Below, piece after piece: positions 11,223-22,676 of a stretch of DNA of 64,000 nt. The position numbers and the translations under genes were made by a program. The first letter of the stretch is position 1. Each line of letters opens with the position of its first letter. The stretch covers positions 639,803 through 703,802 of the forward strand of contig NMRA01000024.1 in the NCBI GenBank assembly GCA_002633005.1, read 5' to 3'. The notes below the pieces were generated by a model, which had not been told where the DNA came from, ran no database searches, and saw nothing but the letters and a program-made list of their open reading frames with translations. The stretch is from Phoronis australis. Its lineage: Eukaryota; Phoronida; Phoronidae.

Positions 11223-11403
11223 ATGGCCACGCGCCTAATCGGGTTCCGAGCCACTGGGATACAACGACGTTTTGTGTGTTTAGAGCTGAAAATTTTCACA
11301 AGTCTAAAGTTACAACACAAGCTATGCTCTCCTGCCTGTATTTCACGGAAGAATAATTCTAATTTATCACCGCACAGATCCAAACTTCTCGAGACCGACA
11401 TCG
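11223..11403 (+). CDS. Possible first coding exon with mitochondrial-type N-terminus
   Basis: An ATG in favourable context (GAAATGG) starts 60 codons ending at a strong donor (ATCG followed by GTAAGT). The first 20 residues (MATRLIGFRATGIQRRFVCL) are basic and lack acidic residues, as in mitochondrial presequences. I found no second exon with matching phase, so this could be a chance frame. No family is recognised. Confidence 0.25.
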
Positions 11404-13518
11404 GTAAGTTGGCCAACCGAACTTTGTAGGCTACGGTACGTTCAAAATTTCTAGAAATTCGTAACAGCGAAATAAAACAACTCGTTTGTTTAAAAACTAA
11501 ATGTATTTGTAAGGGTTTTGCATCGAATTTTGATGATTTTTATTAGTGTAAAGCGATGAAGTCAAGCAATAAGCTGACACCAGTAAGCGTGTTGTGAATT
11601 GCTGAACAGACTGTGTTAGAACCTAATATGACGTCGTCAGTTAATTTCAGCACCTCCGTCTGTCGTCTGGTGTCAGGTAAAAGAACTGAACTTGCTTGTC
11701 GTGCCTTTACTCCGGAAGTGACGTTTAGGGGGTTAAGAATTTCCCGCCATTTTGTTTTCATATAGTCTGTCTGTGTGACCTGTCGCTTGTGACAAGTTCG
11801 GTTGTCTTTTCGTTTGAGAATGAGGCAACCGAAGAACACGTGAAATGCCCAAAGGGCGACAGAAAATGTATCGTCGACACGGTCCTTGGGTTCTTCCGTC
11901 TGAAGTATATATGAGCATACATTAAAATATAGCGGATATCATTTGTATTCTGACAAACTAATCAACTGATATCTATCTAATATTTTTCAGAAAAAGTATT
12001 CGTCAAACAGAGTGACAGAAATGAAATTTCAAAAACATCGGCGATGGTGAATACGAACAAATCTGAAAAACACACACACCTTAGTTGACAAAGCTTTATC
12101 TGCTTATTTAGCGTTTACACTTGAGGGGGACAACAATAGTTTTTTCTCTGGCGATGGTGTGACCGCAAGAGGTTTATTTGGCAGAGATGTTAGCGACTGA
12201 AAATTACGAGAAGAGAAATTTTTAGACTGACTGCTAACCAAAGCTTGGTTGGCTTGTAGCGAGATTGGCAGATTTTGTTGACTATACGGTGGTGGCGAGA
12301 GGGTCGTCTCAGTTTTCTTTGAGTGCGAGAATTCTTCATTGACTTTATCTTGTGCTTTAGTTCCTGAGGTTAATGCTGTTGTTGTCGTACTTTGTTCATC
12401 GGCCAGAGTTTGTGACACTGTAGCTGTCGAAAGAGCTTGAGATTGGTGTATGTGACCATGTGATAGTCTGTTTCAGATTCGAAGGTCTGTCAGACGCCAT
12501 TTTCAGAGCTTCTTCGACATTAGATTGTGTCTTTAAAGCCTTATCCATTCACAGGAGTAAAAGATTAACTTAGTTGCCTACAATAAATCGCGTGACACGA
12601 TGTTTTGACTTACTGCTAACGTTCTTGACGCAAGCGTACGTGTACGCACAAATATTTCTATTCTAAGGGATGACAAAATCTTGAACAAATGAGCATTCCT
12701 AATACAAACGTAAATGATTCTTCCTTCTGTTCACTGAAAGCGCAAAGACGCGGCTGGTGAACACTATTTTTATTCAAATAACCTTTCATGTCATTTAACT
12801 GTTATTAAACTGGAAATATTGCAAGACTGTGTATCATCGATTAGCTAAGTTTGTCTCCTTTACGTTCGACATAATAAATTTAACTCATTCGTCCCTGATC
12901 CCGCCATATGGCGTGACTGTATTCACTCAGGGCCTGATGCCGTCTGGAGGCGTTATCTAAACAATGTATCTCACAGGCGGATCACGTCTTCAGGAGGGAT
13001 AGAAAGCAGCAACTTATTGGTTTAAGTTTAAATATATCTGTGGTATTCCCAGTTTTCTATCCAATGAGACACCAGACTCTGTATTAACTTACTTTTTGTA
13101 AAGTTGATGCCTATTGGCTGTTATTTCTGGACTTTAGAACCATTTCTTTACAAGCTAATTATCAATTCAAGGAAAAACCAGGGAGCATGATAACTTTGTA
13201 ATGGTTGTTGTAACTTTTGAATGATAGAGATGTTCTTCCAAGAAATATAGTATGTTTGCTTGAGTTGAAGACTAGATTGAAGCTAATTTCTCTGAGTTTG
13301 AGTCTAATTGTTATTACATAACACTGCTGTCACCACTTAATTATCTGTTAGAGCGCCCCTTGTTTATTTTGTTGGAACTGACCAGATTACAATAACAAAA
13401 TGTCCAGTTACTGGGAACATTCTACTCATATGCTTTGACAATTATTTAGATGTAATCGACAATATAAATGTTAGATCGGATATGGTACGATTAAGATGTT
13501 CAGCGCATGCACTAATGA
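11404..13518. other. Stretch without a recognised gene
   Basis: Only a weak - strand hypothetical frame at 12104-12548 was seen. The sequence looks like ordinary intergenic or intronic DNA. Confidence 0.4.
12104..12548 (-). CDS. Hypothetical Ser/Thr/Pro-rich protein, two overlapping frames
   Basis: An ATG at 12548 opens 50 codons beginning MDKALKTQSNVEEALKMASD. A second frame that overlaps its end runs from about 12418 to 12104 and is rich in S, T, P and Q (for example KLLLSPSSVNAK at its end). A single frameshift would join them. Neither is recognised. The composition fits a disordered protein, but chance is also possible. Confidence 0.2.
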
Positions 13519-13832
13519 TTGATAAGGGTAGACACTAGAAACTTAGAAGACCAGAAGTGTTATGCCCTCTCTATGTTAGGACATGTGTCGAGTCAGAATA
13601 TCATTTTGTTACCGAATGTCCATTCTACGATGACCTTAGGAAACGGTATTTGCCTGCATGGAACTACAAAAATCCCAATGTTACAAAATTCAACACACTG
13701 ATGACTATGGAGGAAAAAGATCGTATATGGTCAACATGTAAATATGTTCATTTGGCATTCAAGCGAAGAAGAGCTCGTGTTACTGTTAGTGTTAGACACT
13801 TACCTGCATTGTATTTGATGATCAGATTGTAA
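13519..13832 (+). pseudogene. LINE ORF2 C-terminal remnant
   Basis: The frame at 13557-13832 encodes a cysteine-histidine cluster (LCPLYVRTCVESEYHFVTEC in overlapping frames) followed by CPFYDDLRKRYLP. This is the typical C-terminal knuckle after the RT of many LINEs. No RT motifs are found upstream, so it is a severely truncated copy. Confidence 0.55.
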
Positions 13833-15316
13833 CAAGGGCCGGAGGCCTAGTTATATGTCATAGTTTTACACCAGCACCCCTGTAATGCGGTTCAGCGTGT
13901 TGTAGTCTTACTTTAACATCACTGTTCCACTCAATAAAACCATTTAAAATATAATGGAAGTCGGAACATTGTTCCTGGCAAAAGCACAGAAACAAAATAG
14001 TAGAAACCAATATTTTCTCAGTCCTTAAGCCCCGGCTACGTTCGAGAACCTAGCAATCACAGTTAGGCTCCCGAAGACACCCGAAGGAACACAGCGGCAT
14101 GGGCGGCCCAGCACTGAAAAAAGTGGGGGGCTAAAGCCCCCTCAGCCCCCCTGTGGTGCACTAACCATAAACCACGTGCGGCGTAGCAATGAAAAAAGTG
14201 AGGGCTATAGCCCCCAGCCCCCTATGGTGCGCCGCCCATGAGTGGCCATTCACTGCATTACTGTGTACTACATAGGTATCCCTTAAAGGCACTATTTCCG
14301 CTTCATTTTTGTCAAAAACTTCATGAAACGGATCTTTACGCAAACACTTTTATTCGAAACCTAAGCCCAAATAATAGCCTTCGCCATGGCATCGAATTTT
14401 TTTATAATGAACTGAATTTAATATAGATTTTTTTAGCTTAATTTTTCATTTTGTGTGGCGCACCAAAAAATAAATGGATGCCGGACGAAGTGTCAATCGA
14501 AGATTCGAGTGTCGAACATGAACTTGGAGTTTCGGTTAATCTCAAGATCGTATACAGGCCTACGTGAACTCGGGATACCCACTCAAATAATCACGTTCAA
14601 GCTACTATAATTAGTTAACGGGTGAAATAAGTGATTTTGGAACCAATAATTACAGAAATTTGCTACATTGAACAAAATATTCACCAAATTTCTTTAATGT
14701 GTATTTAATTAAGAGCTCACGCTTACGCGATCTTCAGATTAAGCAAAATTCAAGTTCACGCATACCAAACAAATAATAGCAGGCGTTCGGTATAAGATAG
14801 GTCGTCCTCCGTTGAAAAGGCTTGCTAATCGTCCTCAAGTTGACTATTATCGCCGTAAAGTTTGAAATGAAGATCAGTTTGGATGCTGGACTTATCTGCG
14901 ATCCCAGATGGCTGTTACACGGTTTCAGTAAGGAAAGATTTTGCTCGACAGGTAAGTCGTCAACGGATGTCTGAGGCGCACTTGTTACAGCTATGCTAAC
15001 CATAAAGTTTTCAGAATGTTATGGTAGATTTATTTTACTGCCTAACAGTAATAGAGCACACCGACATTACAATATTCCTGTAGTAAAATCCTTGGTGTCT
15101 TTGACTGAGTATTTTTTGCGTTATTTTACTGTTTTAGTTGTTTAGCCCTCGGGCTCGGTTTCGTCCACTTGTGTCGTGGATTAATTTGAGCAAACAAAGA
15201 AGCCACATTTACAAGTGTTTCTCATGTAAAAGTAAGGGGACTCGAGGTAAGGGCTGTTGAAACGAATAAAGATTTGTTGTGTCATTGTGTGATCTAAGGC
15301 ATAACAGCAATCCTGA
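13833..15316. other. Intergenic stretch with one small inverted-repeat element
   Basis: Besides the element at 14098-14240 I see no supported gene. An AATAAA at about 13935 follows the LINE remnant. Confidence 0.4.
14098..14240. mobile_element. Short MITE-like element with CATGGGCGGC ends
   Basis: The left end reads CATGGGCGGC and the right end is its inverse, GCCGCCCATG. Inside are two diverged copies of a GAAAAAAGTG...GGGCTA...CCCCC...GGTGC block. No clear target duplication was seen. It is probably a non-autonomous DNA transposon. Confidence 0.5.
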
Positions 15317-15540
15317 CTGACAGTCTATACAGCCTGTTGTAGTGCTAGTCTTGATACTCTAGCAGCCCTACACAACTAACTAGTCTTGTGGTTGTTTATG
15401 TTGACTGGCAGTCTATGCATGTAACCAGTTAGTCCTACTTTTGATACTCTCTGCAAGGCTAACTGTGTAGTCTTGTGGTTGTATACAGGACATGCTGATA
15501 GTCAATACACCCTGCCAGTGGTAGTCTGGATATTCCCAAA
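15317..15540. repeat. Tandem repeat, unit about 85-90 bp
   Basis: About two and a half diverged copies are seen. Each has a TGRCAGTCTATRCA start, a GATACTCT core and a TAGTCTTGTGGTTGT end. Confidence 0.7.
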
Positions 15541-15577
15541 TTGGTGGTTTGTATAAATGTTATTTGTTGTTCTTCAG

Positions 15578-15747
15578 GGCGTTGCACCAGTCATGACAGA
15601 CAAGCATGAGTGGACTGCTCCACTGACAACTGCCATTACTTTCAACTTGCATAGCAGGGAGTTACTAGAAGGTGCTGATGGTCATCTGACCATGATGCAT
15701 TCAAAAGAACCCAACATTGCTGAAGAATGCTTCATCATCAACAGCAG
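15578..15747 (+). pseudogene. Exon A of an unrecognised spliced gene or pseudogene
   Basis: The exon follows a good acceptor (TTGTTCTTCAG) and ends at a donor CAG followed by GTACCT. It is open for 56 codons plus two bases and begins GVAPVMTDKHEWTAPLTTAI. The composition and conserved-looking acidic and aromatic residues suggest real coding sequence. The phase joins exon B. I do not recognise the family. Confidence 0.5.
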
Positions 15748-15885
15748 GTACCTATTCTAGCTTCGGATAATGGCACATTATAGCATTCTGTAATGTTAAC
15801 AGCAACAGAAAGTGTATTGTTTTTACCAAGGTATCAGCAGCCAATTGCCATCTCACGTTAACATGGATTTGATTTTATGTTGTAG

Positions 15886-16043
15886 AACAAGAGATGTATT
15901 GGGAATTTTCAACCTGCTGATTCTTATGTACTCTGGCAAGCGTTTTGCTACTCTCAAGGCCTGGTCTACCGGCTTACCAGAATTCTGCTAGCTATCAAGG
16001 ATCACAGCAGGCCAGTCCTGGAAGATGAAGCTGGCAATGCAAG
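15886..16043 (+). pseudogene. Exon B of the same unrecognised gene, frameshifted
   Basis: A TTATGTTGTAG acceptor opens an exon that continues exon A in phase as RTRDVLGIFNLLILMYSGKR. Within it the frame breaks at about 15960, and the downstream half reads GLVYRLTRILLAIKDHSRPV in another frame up to the donor (AAG then GTAATT). A single-base indel would explain it, from either a mutation or an assembly error. Confidence 0.5.
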
Positions 16044-16507
16044 GTAATTAATATAGCTGCGCCAAACATGCATTTTGGCTACTGGTGTGGCCACGACTCA
16101 GTATTCAACAAGGGTTTAAAACTAAATTGTAAGTGGCCATTAGCGGGGTAGTGCTAAAATGAGTGATAATTTAGGACTCTGCTAGAAACAAAGGGGCAAA
16201 CACAAAATTGAGATGAGAAGACGTGGGAAGGCCTTTTCTGCAATGAACAAGCCATGCCACGTCCTGTTATGTCCCCAAGGCTACATCAGTGCAGCTTATG
16301 ACAAAAAGACCACCTGCAATGCTTACAAGAAAGTTGAATTTGATTGTTCCTTGAATGGGAGATGATTTAAATAACCAAAAATTGTGACATATGAATTAAA
16401 AATGTCCGAGTGTGCTCCACATGTCCTGTGTGGGTGTGCATTGTGTGTTTATTTTCATCCATGCAATGTTTCCTTGTCCATACCTATGTCGCATGATATC
16501 TCAAGAA

Positions 16508-16644
16508 CAGTGCTGTAGTGGGGCGTAGGCGCAGCCAACCACCTTTTGGCATTTGAAGGTAGCGCTTACGCACCGTACAGTGCTCAAGGTGATACGGTGG
16601 GCTTTTGGCACCTACTTACCACAAATTTTACCACTTCAGCACTG
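16508..16644. mobile_element. hAT-type MITE with perfect 8-bp target duplication
   Basis: The ends are inverted: CAGTGCTGTAGTGG on the left and CCACTTCAGCACTG on the right. The flanks 16500-16507 and 16645-16652 are both CTCAAGAA. An 8-bp duplication and CAG-type ends are typical of hAT elements. At 137 bp it cannot encode a transposase. It lies between exons B and C of the unrecognised gene. Confidence 0.85.
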
Positions 16645-17806
16645 CTCAAGAAGGAAGTTTTGTTTGTATTTTGTGCTGAAGTTTAGATGACAGCCTTGAC
16701 TTTGAATTCACGGTCACATTTAGAAAATCAAGATTTTACTTGGAAAACATTTGCCCATGCAATTTTGTGTATTTACACAAAGGTGTAGGTGGCCTATCTC
16801 CAGGTGTTAGTCACATTTTGAAGGTCACAATATGCAATTACATAGCCCTGAATGCCGCATCTAACCCAGCAACCAACCAAGGGGTTACGTGTTGCCTAAG
16901 GTCACTGTAGCGTTTTCATTTCATTGACCTAATAGACATGAAAATACATCAGTTATTTTTGTGTTCACAAAGGTTGAGAGAGGCTTTCATTAAGATTGGT
17001 TTCAAAATCATTACCATTTAAAATTATGAAAGCCTTAAGTTTAAAACTATCACATCCTGATAGGCATAGCAGTGACACAGCTTTGAAAATTGGGTGGCCT
17101 TCGGTCCTGGGCGGCAGCCCCAGGTGCAGGCCTTCATCTAGGTGGCATCTAGGGTGTCCAACTACACAACCCGACGTAAATTTAGACACATTAGGTAGGT
17201 TGCCCTATTTAGCTTTTGGACGCCCAAGTAAAGTGTACCATTTTTTAGCTAACAACAGCCCTGGAAGCTAACTGTCCTGGCCGAATAAGAAAGTTAAGAC
17301 ATGGTGTAAGATGGGATAGACTTTATTACAGACCACAGTAACATTCCACACCATAACAGCGATTTGACTTAAGGTCATAGAAATAGTCAAGAGTCATTGG
17401 TCATAGATGCCTTCATTAATTAGAAAACTAACTCATGTTGAACGCCCTATTCTTTAAATCGTTTATGAACCACCTGCTAAATGCTAATATGTGGTGGGGA
17501 ACAATTCAGCCACCCTGTGACAAATGCTGTTATTTGTATTGTTTTTTCTTCTTGAAAGGTGTGAAACTCTAATCACTTAATTAACTATATGTAGTATATT
17601 TTTATATTTTGAATAACGAAAACATGTTATCCAGTGTTTGAAACAACTTCGAAAAAGTTTCTATAACACTGAAAGAGGTGCATAATGTACTAATTGTTTG
17701 AAGAGTTTCATATGTTTCACACTCTTCATGTTTCAGGGTAAATCAATGCTGCTGCATTCATTTTCGTGTCTGGCACTGACATTGAAACAATTGTTATTAT
17801 TTCTAG

Positions 17807-18009
17807 GGGAGCAACTTATCTTCAACAAGAAGAGCAGGAGATGGTTGTCCATTCTGGTGAAGGCTTCTAAGAGCTATGACGAGCTGATGATTGTGAAAAC
17901 CCGGTTAAAAGACATGTCTGACATGCACTGCTTCCATGAACATAAAAGCAAAATGACTCCCGCTTGTTGTCTGACAACATTGCCGTCTTCGAATGATTGC
18001 CATCAGTAG
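17807..18009 (+). pseudogene. Exon C candidate of the unrecognised gene
   Basis: After the acceptor TTATTTCTAG the phase from exon B gives GATYLQQEEQEMVVHSGEGF and then a stop. Another frame stays open to 18009 (SYDELMIVKTRLKDMSDM), and a third carries RLLSDNIAVFE near 17970. This mix of frames suggests a decayed exon. There is no polyadenylation signal close by. Confidence 0.35.
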
Positions 18010-19482
18010 AAGTCAATGCGTCAGAGAAGCTGCCTGACAGAGGTTATTTAAGATGATATGGCAACTGGGTGTTATTCAGTTAGTTTGTTGCAGAGGATCA
18101 TCTGGTACTACAGTTTGGTTTATAGTCATGATACATCCAGTTATGCAGAAGTTAACATGTTCAGTCAGGCCATCGACCTTCAAACTCTGCCATGGGCAGT
18201 TTGTGTAGTGTCAATTTGGAAACTGTCAAGGCTTGTAATTTTCCTCTTTTAAGAGGATTTACTCTCTTTTGGTTTTGATTTCCTCTTATTATATTTCCAA
18301 TTTCCTCTTTATGTCTCTTTTTTGATCATTATTTTGACTTCTATACCAAAAGTCCCTAGTATTAATTTGTGGAATGATACATCACCTGTCAATGATCAGT
18401 CCAAGCCCTGAACCTTAACTTTGTGCAAACAATTTCTTTATGGAGCGTTTGGTTTACAGAAACACTTTCTACATGGTGAGTAAGATACAACTGGTAATAC
18501 CAGTTTAACTTGTATTACCATTGGATAGTTTTCTTGATTCTTAATTATTTTCTCAGCCAAATGTGTAGTCAGTGGTTTGTCTTCAGGTGGGTCATAGAGA
18601 GGCGGATATTTGTATACAAGGGTCACCATAAAGCTTCTGTGTTACGTAAAATTATGTTTTTAGTGATGTTTTACTGCTTAGGCAATTCACATTCATATTA
18701 AAACCTGCATTTAGAAATCTTGAATTTGAGAGTGATGGTGTTGAACATTACAATATATATTTTGAATGGCTATGCTGTTGGGTTAGAGGTTGTGCTTGTA
18801 AGTAAGGTGTGTTACATGAGTAGCAGATTACTCGCGATTGGTCATTGCAAAAGCTATAGAACTTTTAATCAGAAAATGTTGCAACTTCTGATTATGGGCC
18901 ATGGCCAAACAACCAGGAGACTATGTCTATTGAAAGGACATCTTGTTTTGTTAATTTTGTCCAATCATCTTTCTGTCACCTGCTAATGCATCATTGGCGT
19001 TAATCAGGAAAGACAAAAGCAGGAATCAACTAAAAACTCATACCCCTATCTCACAAATTAGACATTGTGCTCCTTGGTCGGTGGCCTTTCCCACAGTTGC
19101 ATGCAATTTGCTAAAAGCGTACGTCATGCTTTTACTGTTTAGCAGACGTTGAAATTTTTTTTGAAAATTTCCTCCAAGTTTTGAGGGTTTTCGATGGTTA
19201 CAGAGCATTAATTTGTTGCAGAGAACTAGGTGGGAAGTCGATTTTAGTATTTTACTTTATTTTGAAAAGTTAATCCATTACTGGTTTTTCGAAATTGGGG
19301 CCGTTGCCCTACATGACCGTAACTAATTTAAGAATGCTCTAGGTTCTTGTTGCAAGTTAAAATCCAAATGGACTTTCTATACTAGACTAAGAAATAAAAA
19401 GTTCACTCTGACAGTTGTGCTTTCATCTCGCAAAGTAACAATTGTGCACAAGCAGGTTTCAGTGCTCAGCTACAATTGTTGT
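18010..19482. other. Gene-free stretch
   Basis: TTTCCTCTT motifs recur between 18238 and 18330. No coding exon or intact element was seen. Confidence 0.45.
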
Positions 19483-21363
19483 GTAGCCTGTATGTCCCAA
19501 TAAAGTCTGTGAATATTTTTGTCCAAACACAACTGTGCAACTCTGTCCACATGTCTCCCAAGATGTCCATGTTGCCCCAAGATAAAGTTTCTGTATGCCT
19601 GATATCAGTTAGACGCATTCTAATCAGTCTCTGGCTTCAGTGTCATCACATTTCGTTGCAGCTTGTCTAAGGCAAGTACACCTTCTCCAGGCAAAACACT
19701 TGGAAATCCTGAAAGCATTGGTAAAATACATTATCGTGCGGTTTCGCATTACTGTAGATTTGATAAGGAACATTTGTCTAAATGAATTATGTACAACAAC
19801 AACTGGTTGATTGGGGTTGACATCCTATATTGGACAATCAAAACGTATAGAATTATTTTCATTATTGCAGACTGAACTCACCAATATTTTTGTAAATTGA
19901 CATTTGGTTGGTTTTGGATGGGATTTGCTACTGAGATTTGATTTGAGTTCTTGGCCAAAGATTTGTTTTTCTTCAAAAAGTGATATGAATTGTGTGGCTG
20001 TATATCTGTTTTAACCAATTGAAGACTCAAAACTAAAGTAGCTATAGGAGTCTTTGAGGTCCTGGTGACATTAATATGAATCACCTTAAAAATGAAAAAG
20101 AGCAGACCAAAAAAGTACTAAACAATTTTGTAAAATGTTCCCCACTGATATATGTAGTCAATACTAAAAACTTTGTAGTGATTAAATTTTTAAATAACGG
20201 TTTAGTGAATACTTACAGGTAATAATGAAACGCAGTTAGCAGATTGCTTCCCACAGCACACTTTTATTTCTGGTTGGCATTTCTTGACACCTGTGACACG
20301 GGCACCATGATGGATCTTCTGATGGTGCTGGGTAATGATCCAGTGAAGTGACCTCTGGTAGCCTAAATTCTAGACGCGGGGGTCTTACTTGGCGACATCC
20401 AACATTAGGTCTCTCAATTCCTTCTTTTATTCATGCGACAGATTCGACCCTGAAGTGAGAGTAATTCAGTGACAACATTCACAGTAATGAGAACAATTTT
20501 CATAACTTTTGTTTGTATTGTTGTATGATTTATTTGCCAACAAGTACAAAGACAACCACTGTATGTCTATCAGATTGGAAATCTTCTACTGGTTTAGGAT
20601 TGGGTTTTGGATTAATTCATAGGCGGATTTAGGGGGGGGACAGGGGGCTCGGACCCGATCGTATCAGGGGACCTGCATAAACGCCTTCTCATCTTTTTGT
20701 TTTTTTAGTCCACTGTTAGCTTTGAAGTACGAGGACCAGAAATTCGAGCAACCCAATTTTTCGGGCTGGGTTCTCGCATTCAATTGTAAACCACACTTGC
20801 CCAAAACAAAATGTTGCCCCCCCCTTATGGTATCCTCGATCCGCCAATGTAATTTAGAGATGCAGCCATGGAATCGTTTCTACCCCATGCACTAGGTTCA
20901 GAGCTCTATAATTGCAAACCCATGCAGTCCCAGGGCCTGGAAATTGAACATCACAGTGTCACGCAGGAAACTTATTTTTCGTAAGCAACTGATATCGTGC
21001 ACCTCCGAGTTGCACATAATCTCCCAGAAGAGGAAACGTTAACAACCAAGCTCGACGAAGTCATGAATCACTAAGACTCGATTGCAGGTTTAAAATTGAA
21101 CACAAGCCTGTATATTATGTAATATAGACAAGTACACGGATACGTCGATTTCGAATGACTCGGGATAGCGACAGAAATAGTTGAGAGAACCGAGGTTCAG
21201 AACAAATTAATCTTGTTGTTTACGAGTAAGAATCAAGCTGTGATTTCCAAATGTTTGTACATTCCGATTTCTTGTTTAGCTGGCAAGAAGTCCCAAAACA
21301 ACTAACTCACCTCGACCGCTTGTGCTTGACATGTTTCTCTTCCGTCAGCTGATTCGTGTGCAT
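19483..21363 (-). pseudogene. P2RX7 C-terminal-domain-like gene, decayed (locus A)
   Basis: Exon 1 (21363-21311) starts MHTNQLTEEKHVKHKRS and ends at a GTGAGT donor. Exon 2 (20449-20217) joins in phase but meets TGA at 20433-20431, then stays open for 64 codons containing SWCPCHRCQEMPT, the zinc-binding W-C-x-C-x2-C-x2-M-P signature of the P2X7 intracellular (P2RX7_C) domain. A +1 shift near its end leads into CCGKQSANC, the expected next cysteine pair, and a GTAAGT donor. A third region (19666-19483) reads YQAYRNFILGQHGHLG and, after another shift, SCVWTKIF, matching the end of that domain. In invertebrates such domains occur in large gene families without the channel part. The stop and the shifts argue for a pseudogene. 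Confidence 0.6.
20618..20849. mobile_element. MITE with GGCGGAT ends and 5-bp target duplication (copy 1)
   Basis: The left end CATAGGCGGATTTAG and the right end CTCGATCCGCCAATG are imperfect inverted repeats. The flanks 20613-20617 and 20850-20854 are both TAATT. It sits in intron 1 of the decayed P2RX7-like locus. It contains G- and C-rich runs near the ends and no coding capacity. Confidence 0.75.
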
Positions 21364-22481
21364 TATGGGTAATCTCTCCACTGGCAACCCCGCATAAATA
21401 ATGAGGTTTGGCTGAAGGTCCGCCCACTTTTTATAAATTTAAAAAAATTAATAGTAAAATAACGAGAGTATGTACATGGCTGTAATTTACGAAAAGAGTT
21501 AATTTTAGTGATGTCTTTCGATTGGCAAAGCTCAATTTGTGATCTAAGCAGGCGAAAGTAAAGGAAATAGTGACTTTAACCAACCGATTGAATTTTAATG
21601 TTTTAAAGTAATATTTTTTTACAAAACGGCGGCAGAAACTGAGGCTATGCTACAAAAGGAAAACCGTAAAACTTACGCACGCTAATGTTAAATGGCGGCC
21701 GAGGCAAAAACTTCAGTCTACATGTTGATCGCTGCAAAGTTGGCCCCTTTTTACGAGATACCGTTCAGCGTTCTCTATAAATAAGGCGTCAACACTTTGA
21801 ACTTGGAGACAAGTCACTTCAAAGTGAAAACTAGTACAGGTAGGCCAAACTGACCGTTTTTATTGAATACTCAGTTCACCAGAATTGCGTTTTAGACGTC
21901 GGAATTTTCACATTGTTCCAAATGTATTTAAAGTGGGAAGTATTTTCTCCCCGTCCTGTTTGTTGACGATTTCATTTTCGTGGTCAGTTGTTCGAACGTC
22001 TACGAATGGGTGCCCAGTTGAAAGAGTTGACGACGTCAAGTTCAGTGCCAGTTCCAAACCAAGAGTCGTTGTTCAAAGACGCGGGCACTTTATTTTGTGT
22101 GCCTTGAAAACATTGCATCGCGCAGGGTGTGAGGAAAAGGCTGAAAAAGCGGTCAGCTTTGTGCTTATATCTTCGCAAAGTCGTATGCATCTCTTTCAAT
22201 TCTGGCACCAGTTGCTTCTTTGTGTTGTTCGCTTGTTGTGTACGTGAAATCATTGAAGTCCTACAAGGTGATGTTCACCTCTGACATTACGGGGACCGAC
22301 AGTGTCCACAATACTCGCCGCTCTTCTGCCATCTTACTGCCATGAGTCAAGCCGCCTGTGCTTTTTAGCGATCGCATTTAGTAATTTGTTGAATGGCTAG
22401 ATCTCAGCTGAGGCCTGTCCAAAACTGGTTTGTTCTCCGAATCACATGAAACCCATTTTTGAACCTTCGCATACATATCTG
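21364..22481. other. Stretch without a supported gene
   Basis: Frames of 120 (+, 21885-22247) and 89 (-, 22253-21984) codons overlap on opposite strands. Neither resembles a known family or has splice support, so I leave both out. The region upstream of locus A has GC-richer pockets that might be a promoter. Confidence 0.35.
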
Positions 22482-22671
22482 CAGTGGCGGATTTAGAGGG
22501 GGACCAAGGGAGCCATGGCCCCCCTAAAATTCTCCCAGATTCCATTAGGCAGTTCGGATGTGCGAATGTCTGTCGGGCAAAATCCTGGCTAATATGCTGC
22601 CCTGCCCCCCNTCCTGGCTAATACTCTGCCTTGCCCCCCCCCCCTAACTCAAAATCCTGGATCCGCCCCTG
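22482..22671. mobile_element. MITE with GGCGGAT ends and 5-bp target duplication (copy 2)
   Basis: The left end CAGTGGCGGATTTAG and right end CTGGATCCGCCCCTG are inverted repeats. The flanks 22477-22481 and 22672-22676 are both ATCTG. An N at 22611 and two TCCTGGCTAATA copies lie inside, next to C runs. Same family as the element at 20618. Confidence 0.8.
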
Positions 22672-22676
22672 ATCTG

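Noticed and set aside
21885-22253. Overlapping frames of 120 and 89 codons
   Set aside because: They overlap on opposite strands, have no recognisable similarity and no flanking splice sites that join them to anything.
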